From JBDRMV01 sp043811795 (lineage in GTDB: Bacteria > CG03), in contig JBDRMV010000095.1 in assembly GCA_043811795.1 (NCBI GenBank), positions 1-7,822 on the forward strand: DNA of 7,822 bases. Reading direction: 5' to 3'. Positions 1-5,068 of this stretch are shown in pieces. Made by a program: the position numbers and the translations under genes. Position 1 is the stretch's first letter. Each line of letters opens with the position of its first letter. The notes under the pieces were generated by a model, which made no database searches, was not told the DNA's origin, and saw nothing but the letters and a program-made list of their open reading frames with translations.

Positions 1-616
1 CCTCCGTTTTTTTGACAAGTTCAAAGTTTTTCAGAAAATCAAAAAATCTTTCGTATCTTTTCGTCCCGCCCAGTTTCCCGCAGACATACAGAACATTTTC
101 CCCGTAAAGAGCGCGGTATTTCGAAAAGAATTTTTCAAGCATTTCAAATTCCAGAGCGGTTTTCGTAGAGCGCCTTTTTATCCCGTCGTTAAACATTTTA
201 GGACAGTAATACAGGACTTTAATATCCTTCAACATCACCGAACCGTCTAACTTCAAGCCGGGTAAAGCAAAATTTCCCTCAAGGGAAACATCATCATTCC
301 AGCAGAGCGGCAGGCAATTTTTCCGGCATTTTTTTTTGTATTCGGAAGTCCTCAGAAAACCTACACGCTCTAAAAAAACATCCCAGGAAGAAGGCGTTTC
401 CCCGTCAAGAATCCTCAGAAATGAAAGCACGATTTCCCTGCCTTTTTCCATTTTCCGGGAAGAAAGAATTTGTTTGCTGTCTTTTACGCCCGTGGCGCCG
501 AAAATTTTCCAGAAAGCGTCAGGTTTATAATTTTTGCATTCAAAAACGGACGCCGTTAGGCAGAACATTCCCAGACGCGGCGCAAGACCGTTTTCATCAA
601 TCCCGACAACAATCAT
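1..616 (-). CDS. RNase HII-like protein, C-terminus cut by window edge
   Basis: My reading of the reverse strand gives 205 codons from ATG at 616-614 with no stop before the left edge, so the C-terminus is missing. The N-terminus resembles the RNase HII fold, which cleaves the RNA strand of RNA-DNA hybrids: VVGIDENGLAPRLG (residues 3-16) matches the first strand carrying the catalytic Asp-Glu pair (D7, E8), and VKDSK (44-48) matches the conserved DSK motif. It is not an ordinary RnhB. The GRG motif after DE is replaced by G-L-A, a long cysteine-rich insert (C97, C101, C105) follows, and a GGTKRY segment (183-188) lies where related atypical proteins, as I recall them, have a conserved Asp-x-x-GG-x-x-RY; here that Asp would be G180. 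Upstream in-frame codons reach a stop with no other usable start, so ATG 616 is the best start, although the Shine-Dalgarno (AGGA) is weak. The gene follows tRNA-Pro by 51 bases. The fold is fairly likely; catalytic activity is uncertain. Confidence 0.7.
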   Translation of the reverse strand, partial: MIVVGIDENGLAPRLGMFCLTASVFECKNYKPDAFWKIFGATGVKDSKQILSSRKMEKGREIVLSFLRILDGETPSSWDVFLERVGFLRTSEYKKKCRKNCLPLCWNDDVSLEGNFALPGLKLDGSVMLKDIKVLYYCPKMFNDGIKRRSTKTALEFEMLEKFFSKYRALYGENVLYVCGKLGGTKRYERFFDFLKNFELVKKTE

Positions 617-667
617 GTGGTCGCGTCCTGCCTGGACGCCTCCGGAGTGTCCTCTGACATTTTAATA

Positions 668-741
668 TCGGGGTGGGCGGACTTGAACCGCCGACCTCTG
701 CGTCCCGAACGCAGCGCCCTAGCCAACTGGGCCACACCCCG
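668..741 (-). tRNA. tRNA-Pro, anticodon CGG
   Basis: The reverse strand folds into a complete 74-base cloverleaf. The acceptor stem CGGGGTG/CACCCCG has seven pairs. The D stem is GCCC/GGGC with a nine-base loop, the anticodon stem is CTGCG/CGCAG around loop TTCGGGA (anticodon CGG), the variable region is five bases, and the T stem is GGCGG/CCGCC around TTCAAGT. The first pair C1-G72 and discriminator A73 are typical of bacterial proline tRNAs and support the identity. The 3' CCA is not encoded, because TATT follows A73, so it must be added by nucleotidyltransferase. The tRNA reads codon CCG. It sits 88 bases after the MerR-type gene and 51 bases before the RNase HII-like gene, all on the same strand. 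Confidence 0.97.
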
Positions 742-754
742 TGAAATACCAAGT

Positions 755-785
755 ATTAAATATCAAAAATAATAGTTTTATTCAA
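755..785 (-). promoter_or_regulatory. possible weak sigma70-type promoter for tRNA-Pro
   Basis: On the reverse strand, TTGAAT (785-780) is followed after 19 bases by TTTAAT (760-755), or after 17 bases by the poorer TATTTA (762-757). Position and A/T richness fit a tRNA promoter, with a predicted start a few bases before the mature tRNA 5' end at 741. Neither spacing combines two good boxes. The tRNA could instead be processed from a transcript reading through from the MerR-type gene. Confidence 0.35.
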
Positions 786-829
786 TTGTTGTAAATCCCT
801 TCACTGCCCGCATTCCGCCGCCTGTAACT

Positions 830-1180
830 TTATTTGGAAAGTATTTTGAAGATGGAATCAAGTTCCTTCTTCAACTTTTTAAGCATATCTATCGCCACAG
901 GATTCTGTTCTATCGGAAGTTGTATTTGCTTGTCGCTGGTTTTCGATTTCAGGAGTTCTTTCTTTGCGCCGGCAATCGTAAACTTCTTTTTGTAAAGAAG
1001 GTCCTTTATTTCTTCTATCAGGTGTATGTGCGACACCATATATCTTCTCTGGCCGGACTCCCTTCTGATTGGCCGGAGCATCCTGAATTCCTTCTCCCAG
1101 TAGCGCAGAACATGCGGAGGAACTTTCGTCATGCCGCTCGTTTCTTTAATCGTAAAAAATTTCTTGCCTGGAATAAGCAT
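830..1180 (-). CDS. MerR-family transcriptional regulator (DNA-binding domain protein)
   Basis: This 116-residue protein carries the MerR-type winged helix-turn-helix. FTIKETSGMTKVPPHVLRYWEKEF (residues 9-32) gives the helix-turn-helix followed by the hallmark LRYWE, and RPIRRESGQRRY (36-47) is the wing. The segment YKKKFTIAGAKKELL (63-77) matches the second helix-turn-helix region of MerR proteins. The remaining tail (about 78-116) is a short lysine-rich helix with no metal- or drug-binding domain, so no effector can be assigned. It resembles the small MerR regulators encoded directly after HU/IHF alpha genes in deltaproteobacteria and allied lineages. Its ATG shares one base with the HU stop codon (TAATG), which implies translational coupling, and an AAGGTG Shine-Dalgarno lies within the HU coding end. 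Domain assignment is firm; target genes are unknown. Confidence 0.9.
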   Translation of the reverse strand: MLIPGKKFFTIKETSGMTKVPPHVLRYWEKEFRMLRPIRRESGQRRYMVSHIHLIEEIKDLLYKKKFTIAGAKKELLKSKTSDKQIQLPIEQNPVAIDMLKKLKKELDSIFKILSK

Positions 1181-1440
1181 TACTTAAACACCTTCGGAGA
1201 CACAATGAATTTTACCACATTATGCGGGGGGACGTAAACCTTCTCTCCGGTTTTGGGATTCCTCGCCTCGTATGGTTTCTTCAGACGAACATGAAAGGAA
1301 CCGAAATTCTGGACAACAACCTTCTCCTTTCTTTTGAGCGCCAGCGTAATTTCTTCAAAAACCCTGTTCACGGCGTCCTTCGCTTCGCTTTTCGCGCAGG
1401 TCACATTACTTACCGCCTCTATCAAATCAATCTTGTTCAT
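1180..1440 (-). CDS. HU/IHF-family DNA-bending protein
   Basis: The 86-residue protein has the normal length and plan of HU/IHF subunits, small basic dimeric proteins that bend DNA and organise the nucleoid. MNKIDLIEAVS (1-11) is the N-terminal helix, VVVQNFGSF (41-49) is the signature turn (GFGSF in most members, here N in place of the first G), and ARNPKTGE (59-66) is the beta-arm tip whose proline (P62) intercalates into the minor groove. The C-terminus VVKFIVSPKVFK matches the usual FKPGKxLK ending only loosely. The sequence does not decide between HU and IHF-alpha; the MerR neighbour leans towards the IHF-alpha-like arrangement. A strong Shine-Dalgarno, GGAGG six bases before ATG 1440-1438, fixes the start. 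The gene lies 58 bases after gpsA and is coupled to the MerR-type gene. Confidence 0.95.
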   Translation of the reverse strand: MNKIDLIEAVSNVTCAKSEAKDAVNRVFEEITLALKRKEKVVVQNFGSFHVRLKKPYEARNPKTGEKVYVPPHNVVKFIVSPKVFK

Positions 1441-1462
1441 CCGTCTCCTCCATATTTTACGC

Positions 1463-1487
1463 GATTTACCCGCCTACGCGGGGAATC
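1463..1487. repeat. REP-like palindrome in the gpsA-HU gap
   Basis: The plus strand reads GATT-TA-CCCGC-CTAC-GCGGG-G-AATC. GATT pairs with AATC and CCCGC with GCGGG around a four-base loop, separated by a small internal loop. No T-run follows on the reverse strand, so it is not a classical terminator. It resembles the GATTCCCGC...GCGGGAATC palindromes dispersed in many bacterial genomes. A single copy is visible here, so the repeat nature is inferred from resemblance. Confidence 0.45.
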
Positions 1488-1498
1488 GTGCCTGCAAT

Positions 1499-2491
1499 TT
1501 ATTCATCCTCGTTTCTCACCGGTCTCGACATCAGGTTCTTTACCGCTTTCGCCGGGGACCGCCCTTTGTAAAGAACCGCGTAAACCTCATCCGTTATGGG
1601 CGCTGAAATTTTATTAGACGCCGTCAGCTGCCGGAGCGCTTTTACCGTTTCAGCTCCTTCCGCCGTTGTTTTTACTTTTTTCTTCGCATCCGCAAGATTT
1701 AACCCCCTGCCTATCGCCTCGCCGAGATTCCTGTTCCTGCTGTATTTTGAAAAACATGTTACCATCAGATCGCCGAGCCCCGACAGACCGCTGAAAGTCG
1801 CAGGTCTCCCGCCGAGGGAAACCCCGATTCTTGTCATTTCCACAAGGCCCCTTGTAACAAGAGCCGACTTGGCATTTGCTCCGAGGCCGAGACCGTCGCT
1901 TAAACCCGCGGCAATTGCCATCACATTTTTAATCGCACCGCCCAGAGCAACGCCTCTGATATCCGTATGAACATACGGCCTCAGAAATGACCTTTGAAAA
2001 AGGCGCTGGAGTTTCTCCGCAAGACGGAGATTCCTTGAAGCGATTACAACGCTCGTCGGGAGGCGCCGGGCCAATTCCTCCGCATGCGACGGGCCTGATA
2101 AAACAGCGACGGGAAAATTCGCTCCGAACTCCTCGCTGCAAACCACATCCATACTTTTCAGAGTGGAAATTTCAATTCCCTTGCTCAGGACAAGAACGGG
2201 TATTTTAAAACGTTTTATATCCCCTGCAATTTTGCGAAGCGTTGCCCTCACGCTCTGCGAAGAAATAGCCACAACAACAAGCCCTGTCCCGGGAGAAATT
2301 TTCAACTCGCCGGTTATTCTGACGTTCTTTAATCTGACATACGGAAAAAAAGGGGGATGCCTGTATCTTTTCAGATACCTGTATTTTTTCCTGTCCCACT
2401 CCCATACCGCGACGGATGCTTTTTCACTTAAAACTTCTCCCACGGTTCCGCCCCAGCAACCGCCGCCAAGAATAAAGATATTGCCGTACAT
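1499..2491 (-). CDS. gpsA: NAD(P)-dependent glycerol-3-phosphate dehydrogenase
   Basis: GpsA reduces dihydroxyacetone phosphate to sn-glycerol 3-phosphate in the cytoplasm, supplying the backbone for phospholipid synthesis. The 330-residue length matches the family. FILGGGCWGG (6-15) is the GxGxxG nucleotide-binding loop of an N-terminal Rossmann domain. LSKGIE (102-107) carries the conserved lysine K105, VLSGPSHAEELARRLPT (130-146) is the family signature, and GGAIKNVMAIAAG (184-196) holds the catalytic lysine K188. GLSGLGDLMVTC (235-246) with SRNRNLG (251-257) completes the substrate-binding C-terminal domain. No key residue is missing. ATG 2491 is fixed because the Rossmann strand begins directly after it, yet there is no Shine-Dalgarno. 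A near-consensus promoter lies 17 bases upstream, so the gene appears to start a new transcript that probably continues into the HU gene. Confidence 0.97.
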   Translation of the reverse strand: MYGNIFILGGGCWGGTVGEVLSEKASVAVWEWDRKKYRYLKRYRHPPFFPYVRLKNVRITGELKISPGTGLVVVAISSQSVRATLRKIAGDIKRFKIPVLVLSKGIEISTLKSMDVVCSEEFGANFPVAVLSGPSHAEELARRLPTSVVIASRNLRLAEKLQRLFQRSFLRPYVHTDIRGVALGGAIKNVMAIAAGLSDGLGLGANAKSALVTRGLVEMTRIGVSLGGRPATFSGLSGLGDLMVTCFSKYSRNRNLGEAIGRGLNLADAKKKVKTTAEGAETVKALRQLTASNKISAPITDEVYAVLYKGRSPAKAVKNLMSRPVRNEDE

Positions 2492-2508
2492 AATTTTATA
2501 ACTTTGAT

Positions 2509-2537
2509 ATTTTACTTTAACTCTGTGTTTTTGTCAA
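2509..2537 (-). promoter_or_regulatory. strong sigma70-type promoter of gpsA
   Basis: The reverse strand has a perfect -35 box TTGACA (2537-2532), a 17-base spacer and TAAAAT (2514-2509), which matches five of the six -10 consensus bases. Transcription would start near 2502, leaving a leader of roughly ten bases before the gpsA ATG at 2491. This is the best promoter-like match in the window and separates the gpsA block from the upstream pilT-slipin operon. Confidence 0.8.
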
Positions 2538-2564
2538 AGGTTGTGTAGGAGCAAAATGATAATT

Positions 2565-2578
2565 TCCGGTTCGCCGGA
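2565..2578 (-). terminator. possible weak hairpin terminator after the slipin gene
   Basis: TCCGG and CCGGA form a perfect five-pair, GC-rich stem around a CGAA loop (TTCG on the plus strand), about 40 bases past the slipin stop and before the gpsA promoter. The downstream tract on the reverse strand (AATTATCATTTTG) is T-rich but interrupted, so termination efficiency is doubtful. An overlapping alternative stem (CGCC/GGCG) competes with it. Its location between two transcription units is the main support. Confidence 0.35.
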
Positions 2579-2617
2579 GGCGGATGAAAACTTCCCCTTT
2601 TGCCCCTTTTTTCCTGT

Positions 2618-3361
2618 TTATTTTTGTTCTTTTTTATTTTCCATAAACGCCTTGAACAGGTCAATCGGAATCGGGAATACCGTCACGGAATTGTTCTCGG
2701 TTGCGATTTCCGTAAGCGTTTGAAGATACCGCAACTGCACAGCGACCGGGCTCTGGCTCATTATTTTCGCAGCGTCGGTAATCTTTTGCGCCGCCTGAAA
2801 TTCTCCTTCAGCGTGTATGACTTTCGCGCGGCGGTCCCTTTCCGCTTCCGCCTGGCGGGCAATGGCTCTCTGCATATCCGCAGGGATTTGAACATCCTTT
2901 ATTTCAACTCTTGAGACCTTGATTCCCCACGGGTCCGTCGCCTGGTCTATAATCCTCTGAAGTTCCGAATTTATCTTATCCCTCTTGGAAAGCACCTCGT
3001 CAAACGAGACCTGCCCCACGACGCTGCGAAGGGTTGTCTGCGAAATCTGGCTGGTCGCCATGCTGTAGTCCTCTATCTCCACAACGGCTTTCTCCGGATC
3101 CATAACCCTGAAATAACAGACGGCATTTACCTTAACCGGCACGTTATCCATGGTGATAACTTCCTGCGAGGGCACATCCAGCGTAATAGTCCTCAAATCT
3201 ATCTTAACCCATTTTTCAAGAAGAGGGATTATGAAAAAAAGACCCGGGCCGCGGGCGCCGACAAGACGTCCCAGACGGAAAACCACGCCTCTTTCATACT
3301 CCTTGGCGATTTTTACCGCGTTCATCAGAAAAATCACAACAAAAATAATCAGCAGATACAT
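2618..3361 (-). CDS. slipin / stomatin-like SPFH (band 7) membrane protein
   Basis: This is a stomatin/prohibitin-family protein that would oligomerise on the membrane as a scaffold. The N-terminal hydrophobic segment (about residues 1-16) is the membrane anchor, followed by YERGVVFRLGRLVGARGPGL (22-41), the conserved entry to the SPFH domain. LDVPSQEVITMDNVPVKVNAV (61-81) and TTLRSVVGQVSFDEVLSKRD (109-128) are slipin hallmarks. The alanine/arginine/glutamate-rich helix IARQAEAERDRRAKVIHAEGE (about 167-187) is the C-terminal coiled coil. An ATG four codons upstream (3373) is in frame, but GGGAGG stands just before ATG 3361, so I prefer 3361 (247 residues). Slipins are commonly paired with an NfeD protease-like protein; none is adjacent here. 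It follows the HEAT-repeat membrane protein after 41 bases and is probably the last gene of the operon. Confidence 0.95.
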   Translation of the reverse strand: MYLLIIFVVIFLMNAVKIAKEYERGVVFRLGRLVGARGPGLFFIIPLLEKWVKIDLRTITLDVPSQEVITMDNVPVKVNAVCYFRVMDPEKAVVEIEDYSMATSQISQTTLRSVVGQVSFDEVLSKRDKINSELQRIIDQATDPWGIKVSRVEIKDVQIPADMQRAIARQAEAERDRRAKVIHAEGEFQAAQKITDAAKIMSQSPVAVQLRYLQTLTEIATENNSVTVFPIPIDLFKAFMENKKEQK

Positions 3362-3374
3362 AAATCCTCCCATT

Positions 3375-3390
3375 CACGGTTAAAACCGCG
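3375..3390. other. small inverted repeat between HEAT-protein and slipin genes
   Basis: CGGTT (3377-3381) and AACCG (3384-3388) form a five-pair stem around two A bases, too tight a loop for a stable hairpin unless the inner pairs open; an outer C/G pair adds a sixth across one mismatch. It sits between the HEAT-protein stop and the slipin Shine-Dalgarno. It has no following T-run in the direction of transcription and is probably not a terminator. Confidence 0.3.
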
Positions 3391-3402
3391 TTTATAACAA
3401 CC

Positions 3403-4779
3403 CTATGTTTTTCTCTGGATTTTCACCCTGAGCGTCGCTGGGAACTTTGCCTTGAGAATTTCTTCCGCCTTCTTCGCCGAGGCAATTGCCCGCGCTTTAA
3501 CAAGCGGGTCGTAATCCTCAATCAACGTTTCCAGAAAGTTCATCACCGAGATGTCGGCAATTTCTCCCGCCGCCCAGGCGGCGGAAATGCGGTCCCATTT
3601 ATTTTCCGACTGCACCATTTCTTTCAAAGTATTTTCCGAAGCGACGGCGTCGAACCTGAACATTTCAACCGCGGCGTCCGCCCTGACCCTGTTGTTTTTA
3701 TCTTTTAAAAACGGCGCAATAAGGCGCGCTGCGAGCGCGGGGTTGTTTACCGCCCTGGCAATTGAAACGACGCTTTTAGCGCGGGCGCGGTTCTCCGAAG
3801 AAATATCGGTTATAACACTCCGGGAAACCGCGCTTTCGAATTCCACATTCTCCGTCGAAGCAGATGTGCCTTTACCGCTTTTTTTCACAATGCTTATCAG
3901 ATTTTCCGCCTGCTTCATCAAATTCTCTTCCAGCGGATGCGAGCGGTTCGCCGCAATCTTCTCAAGCAGTTCCGCGTTCGCTTTTTTCAAGTCGTCAAGA
4001 GAGGCGCCGACATCGCCCTTCGCCGCAAGTTCGTGAATAAGTTCGGCCGTTCTGTCGGAACTCCTGGAAAATTCTTCTCTCAGCCGCAGACTTATATTTG
4101 AAACGACCCTTGACGATATCAGAAAACTCGCCGCAACAACAATAAAAACCGCAATTGAAAAAAAGATAAGCCATCTGGTCGCGATTATGTGAGTCTGCTG
4201 TCTTAATATTTCTATTTCCTCTTTTCTTTCCCCCAGGTCTTTCTTCGTTTTTTCTATTTCCCCGCGCATTGACTTTTCCCTTTCCTCCCTGATTCTCGTT
4301 TCTTCCGCAAGGCGCTGGTTGCTTTCTGCACGCAGTTTTTCCCGCGCGAGTTCTTCTTCTCTTTCCCTTTTTGCCGAATAAGCGTGCCTTTTCTGCTCTT
4401 CAATTTTTACGTCGTCCCTCTGCTTTATGTCTTTTGCTATGCTTGCCTGCGCGTCTCTTGCTTCTTTCAGTTCCGGCGTGTATTTCAGCGCATCTTCCGC
4501 CACACTCAACGCGCCGTCGAGGTCGCCGGTCGCCTGGCGGTCTTTTGCAAGAGACGTCAACGCCCGGCCAAGAAGCCCTATCGCCTTTAAATTGCCGGGG
4601 TCGTTTTTAATGACCGCTTTCAAATCGGTCGCAGCTCCGGCCCAGTCATGCGCAAGATATTTTTCCGCCGCCTGGTCGAACAGTTTTTCCACTTCAGGCG
4701 GCTGAGCAAACAGAGTAAAGAGTGAAGAGTGAAAAGTGAAGAGTAAGAAAGAGAAAAACAGGAATTTATATTTTTTCAT
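3403..4779 (-). CDS. membrane protein with signal peptide, TPR-like region, coiled coil, one TM helix and HEAT repeats
   Basis: I do not recognise a named family for this 458-residue protein, but its modules are clear. Residues 1-25 are a signal peptide (lysines, long Phe/Leu core, FTLFA then Gln). Residues about 28-115 are helical and TPR-like, for example the AEKYLAHDWAGAATDLKAVI segment and NDPGNLKAIGLLGRAL. A highly charged Glu/Arg/Lys coiled coil spans about 120-195. WLIFFSIAVFIVVAASFLIS (203-222) is a transmembrane helix. A second helical region (230-300) leads to three HEAT-like repeats (about 345-440, with NRVRADAAVEMF, WDRISAAWAAGEIAD and PLVKARAIASAKKA). With a cleaved signal peptide, the TPR and coiled-coil part would be exported and the HEAT part cytoplasmic. 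Such domains bind proteins, so a scaffold or adaptor role is inferred. The start overlaps the alkyltransferase end by 14 bases, with no Shine-Dalgarno, suggesting coupling. The signal peptide is encoded by heptanucleotide repeats. Confidence 0.85.
   Translation of the reverse strand: MKKYKFLFFSFLLFTFHSSLFTLFAQPPEVEKLFDQAAEKYLAHDWAGAATDLKAVIKNDPGNLKAIGLLGRALTSLAKDRQATGDLDGALSVAEDALKYTPELKEARDAQASIAKDIKQRDDVKIEEQKRHAYSAKREREEELAREKLRAESNQRLAEETRIREEREKSMRGEIEKTKKDLGERKEEIEILRQQTHIIATRWLIFFSIAVFIVVAASFLISSRVVSNISLRLREEFSRSSDRTAELIHELAAKGDVGASLDDLKKANAELLEKIAANRSHPLEENLMKQAENLISIVKKSGKGTSASTENVEFESAVSRSVITDISSENRARAKSVVSIARAVNNPALAARLIAPFLKDKNNRVRADAAVEMFRFDAVASENTLKEMVQSENKWDRISAAWAAGEIADISVMNFLETLIEDYDPLVKARAIASAKKAEEILKAKFPATLRVKIQRKT
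4712..4746. repeat. five tandem degenerate heptanucleotides inside the signal-peptide codons
   Basis: On the plus strand the tract divides into AGAGTAA, AGAGTGA, AGAGTGA, AAAGTGA and AGAGTAA, five contiguous seven-base units differing at one or two positions. On the reverse strand they encode residues 12 to 22 or so of the HEAT-protein signal peptide. Because seven is not a multiple of three, successive copies are read in different frames, yet all give hydrophobic or small residues. It resembles the short tandemly repeated heptanucleotides known from cyanobacteria. Confidence 0.75.
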
Positions 4780-5068
4780 TTTCTATTTTCCATTTATTAT
4801 TTACCTTTATAATTTTTACGCCTTCCGATTTTAGCAATTTTATCTTTTCTTTAACACCCCTTGAATAACCGCCAAGACCGCCGTCTTTCCTTATAACCCT
4901 GTGGCAGGGAATCAGCACTGGCTTTTTATTTTTCCTCAGGGCGTTGGCAACAGCGCGGTCGCTTCCCGCCCGGCCGATCCTTTCGGCAATTTCGGAATAC
5001 GAACAAACTGAACCCTTCGGGATTTTTGAGACCTCTTTTAGGACTGAAAATTTAAATCCGCTTTTCAA
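4766..5068 (-). CDS. methylated-DNA-[protein]-cysteine S-methyltransferase, minimal C-terminal domain form
   Basis: This 100-residue protein is the catalytic and DNA-binding domain of O6-alkylguanine-DNA alkyltransferase, which moves the alkyl group from damaged guanine to its own cysteine in a single-turnover reaction. FKFSVLKEVSKIPKGSVCSY (5-24) opens the domain. RAVANALRKNKKP (38-50) is the recognition helix with the Arg finger (R38), and IPCHRVI (53-59) contains the acceptor cysteine C55. The cysteine is intact, so it is not an alkyltransferase-like (Trp) protein. The N-terminal RNase H-like domain of full-length Ogt/Ada is absent. The start is TTG at 5068-5066, overlapping the previous stop by four bases (TTGA), without a Shine-Dalgarno; in-frame codons run on upstream but offer no better start. 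The last codons come from a second heptanucleotide tract and overlap the next gene. Activity is likely. Confidence 0.9.
   Translation of the reverse strand: MKSGFKFSVLKEVSKIPKGSVCSYSEIAERIGRAGSDRAVANALRKNKKPVLIPCHRVIRKDGGLGGYSRGVKEKIKLLKSEGVKIIKVNNKWKIENEKI
4778..4805. repeat. four degenerate heptanucleotides over the alkyltransferase C-terminus
   Basis: The plus strand reads ATTTTCT, ATTTTCC, ATTTATT, ATTTACC, four contiguous seven-base units with a common ATTT core. On the reverse strand they encode the final Lys/Asn-rich residues of the alkyltransferase and run into the start codon of the HEAT-protein gene at 4779. The unit differs from that at 4712-4746 but has the same period, and the two tracts lie only 31 bases apart. 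Confidence 0.6.

Noticed and set aside
634..652. Inverted repeat GGAC-CTCCGGAG-GTCC between tRNA-Pro and the RNase HII-like gene as a terminator
   Set aside because: On the reverse strand it has an internal mismatch and no T-run follows; the GGAGG inside is about 22 bases from the start codon, too far to be its Shine-Dalgarno.
336..657. Plus-strand reading frames across the RNase HII-like gene
   Set aside because: The reverse-strand frame is open for 205 codons and carries family motifs; the plus-strand frames are shorter, arginine- and cysteine-rich, and without motifs.
1453..1498. Separate promoter for the HU gene in the gap after gpsA
   Set aside because: A TAAAAT box is present before the HU Shine-Dalgarno, but 17 bases further upstream the sequence is CCCGCG, which has no resemblance to a -35 box.
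1596..1970. Long open frames on the plus strand opposite gpsA, the HEAT-protein gene and pilT
   Set aside because: They lie entirely within well-supported minus-strand genes, show no recognisable domains, are rich in Ser/Ala/Phe/Arg typical of antisense translation, and lack ribosome binding sites.
3362..3373. Upstream ATG at 3373 as the slipin start
   Set aside because: GGGAGG lies directly after that ATG and at ideal distance before ATG 3361, so the downstream start is favoured.
3391..3420. Promoter for the slipin gene (TATAAA in the gap after the HEAT-protein gene)
   Set aside because: No acceptable -35 box lies at suitable spacing, and the gap fits simple operon read-through.
4712..4805. 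CRISPR array or transposon end at the repeat tracts
   Set aside because: Units are seven bases and contiguous with no spacers; no terminal inverted repeats or transposase are present.
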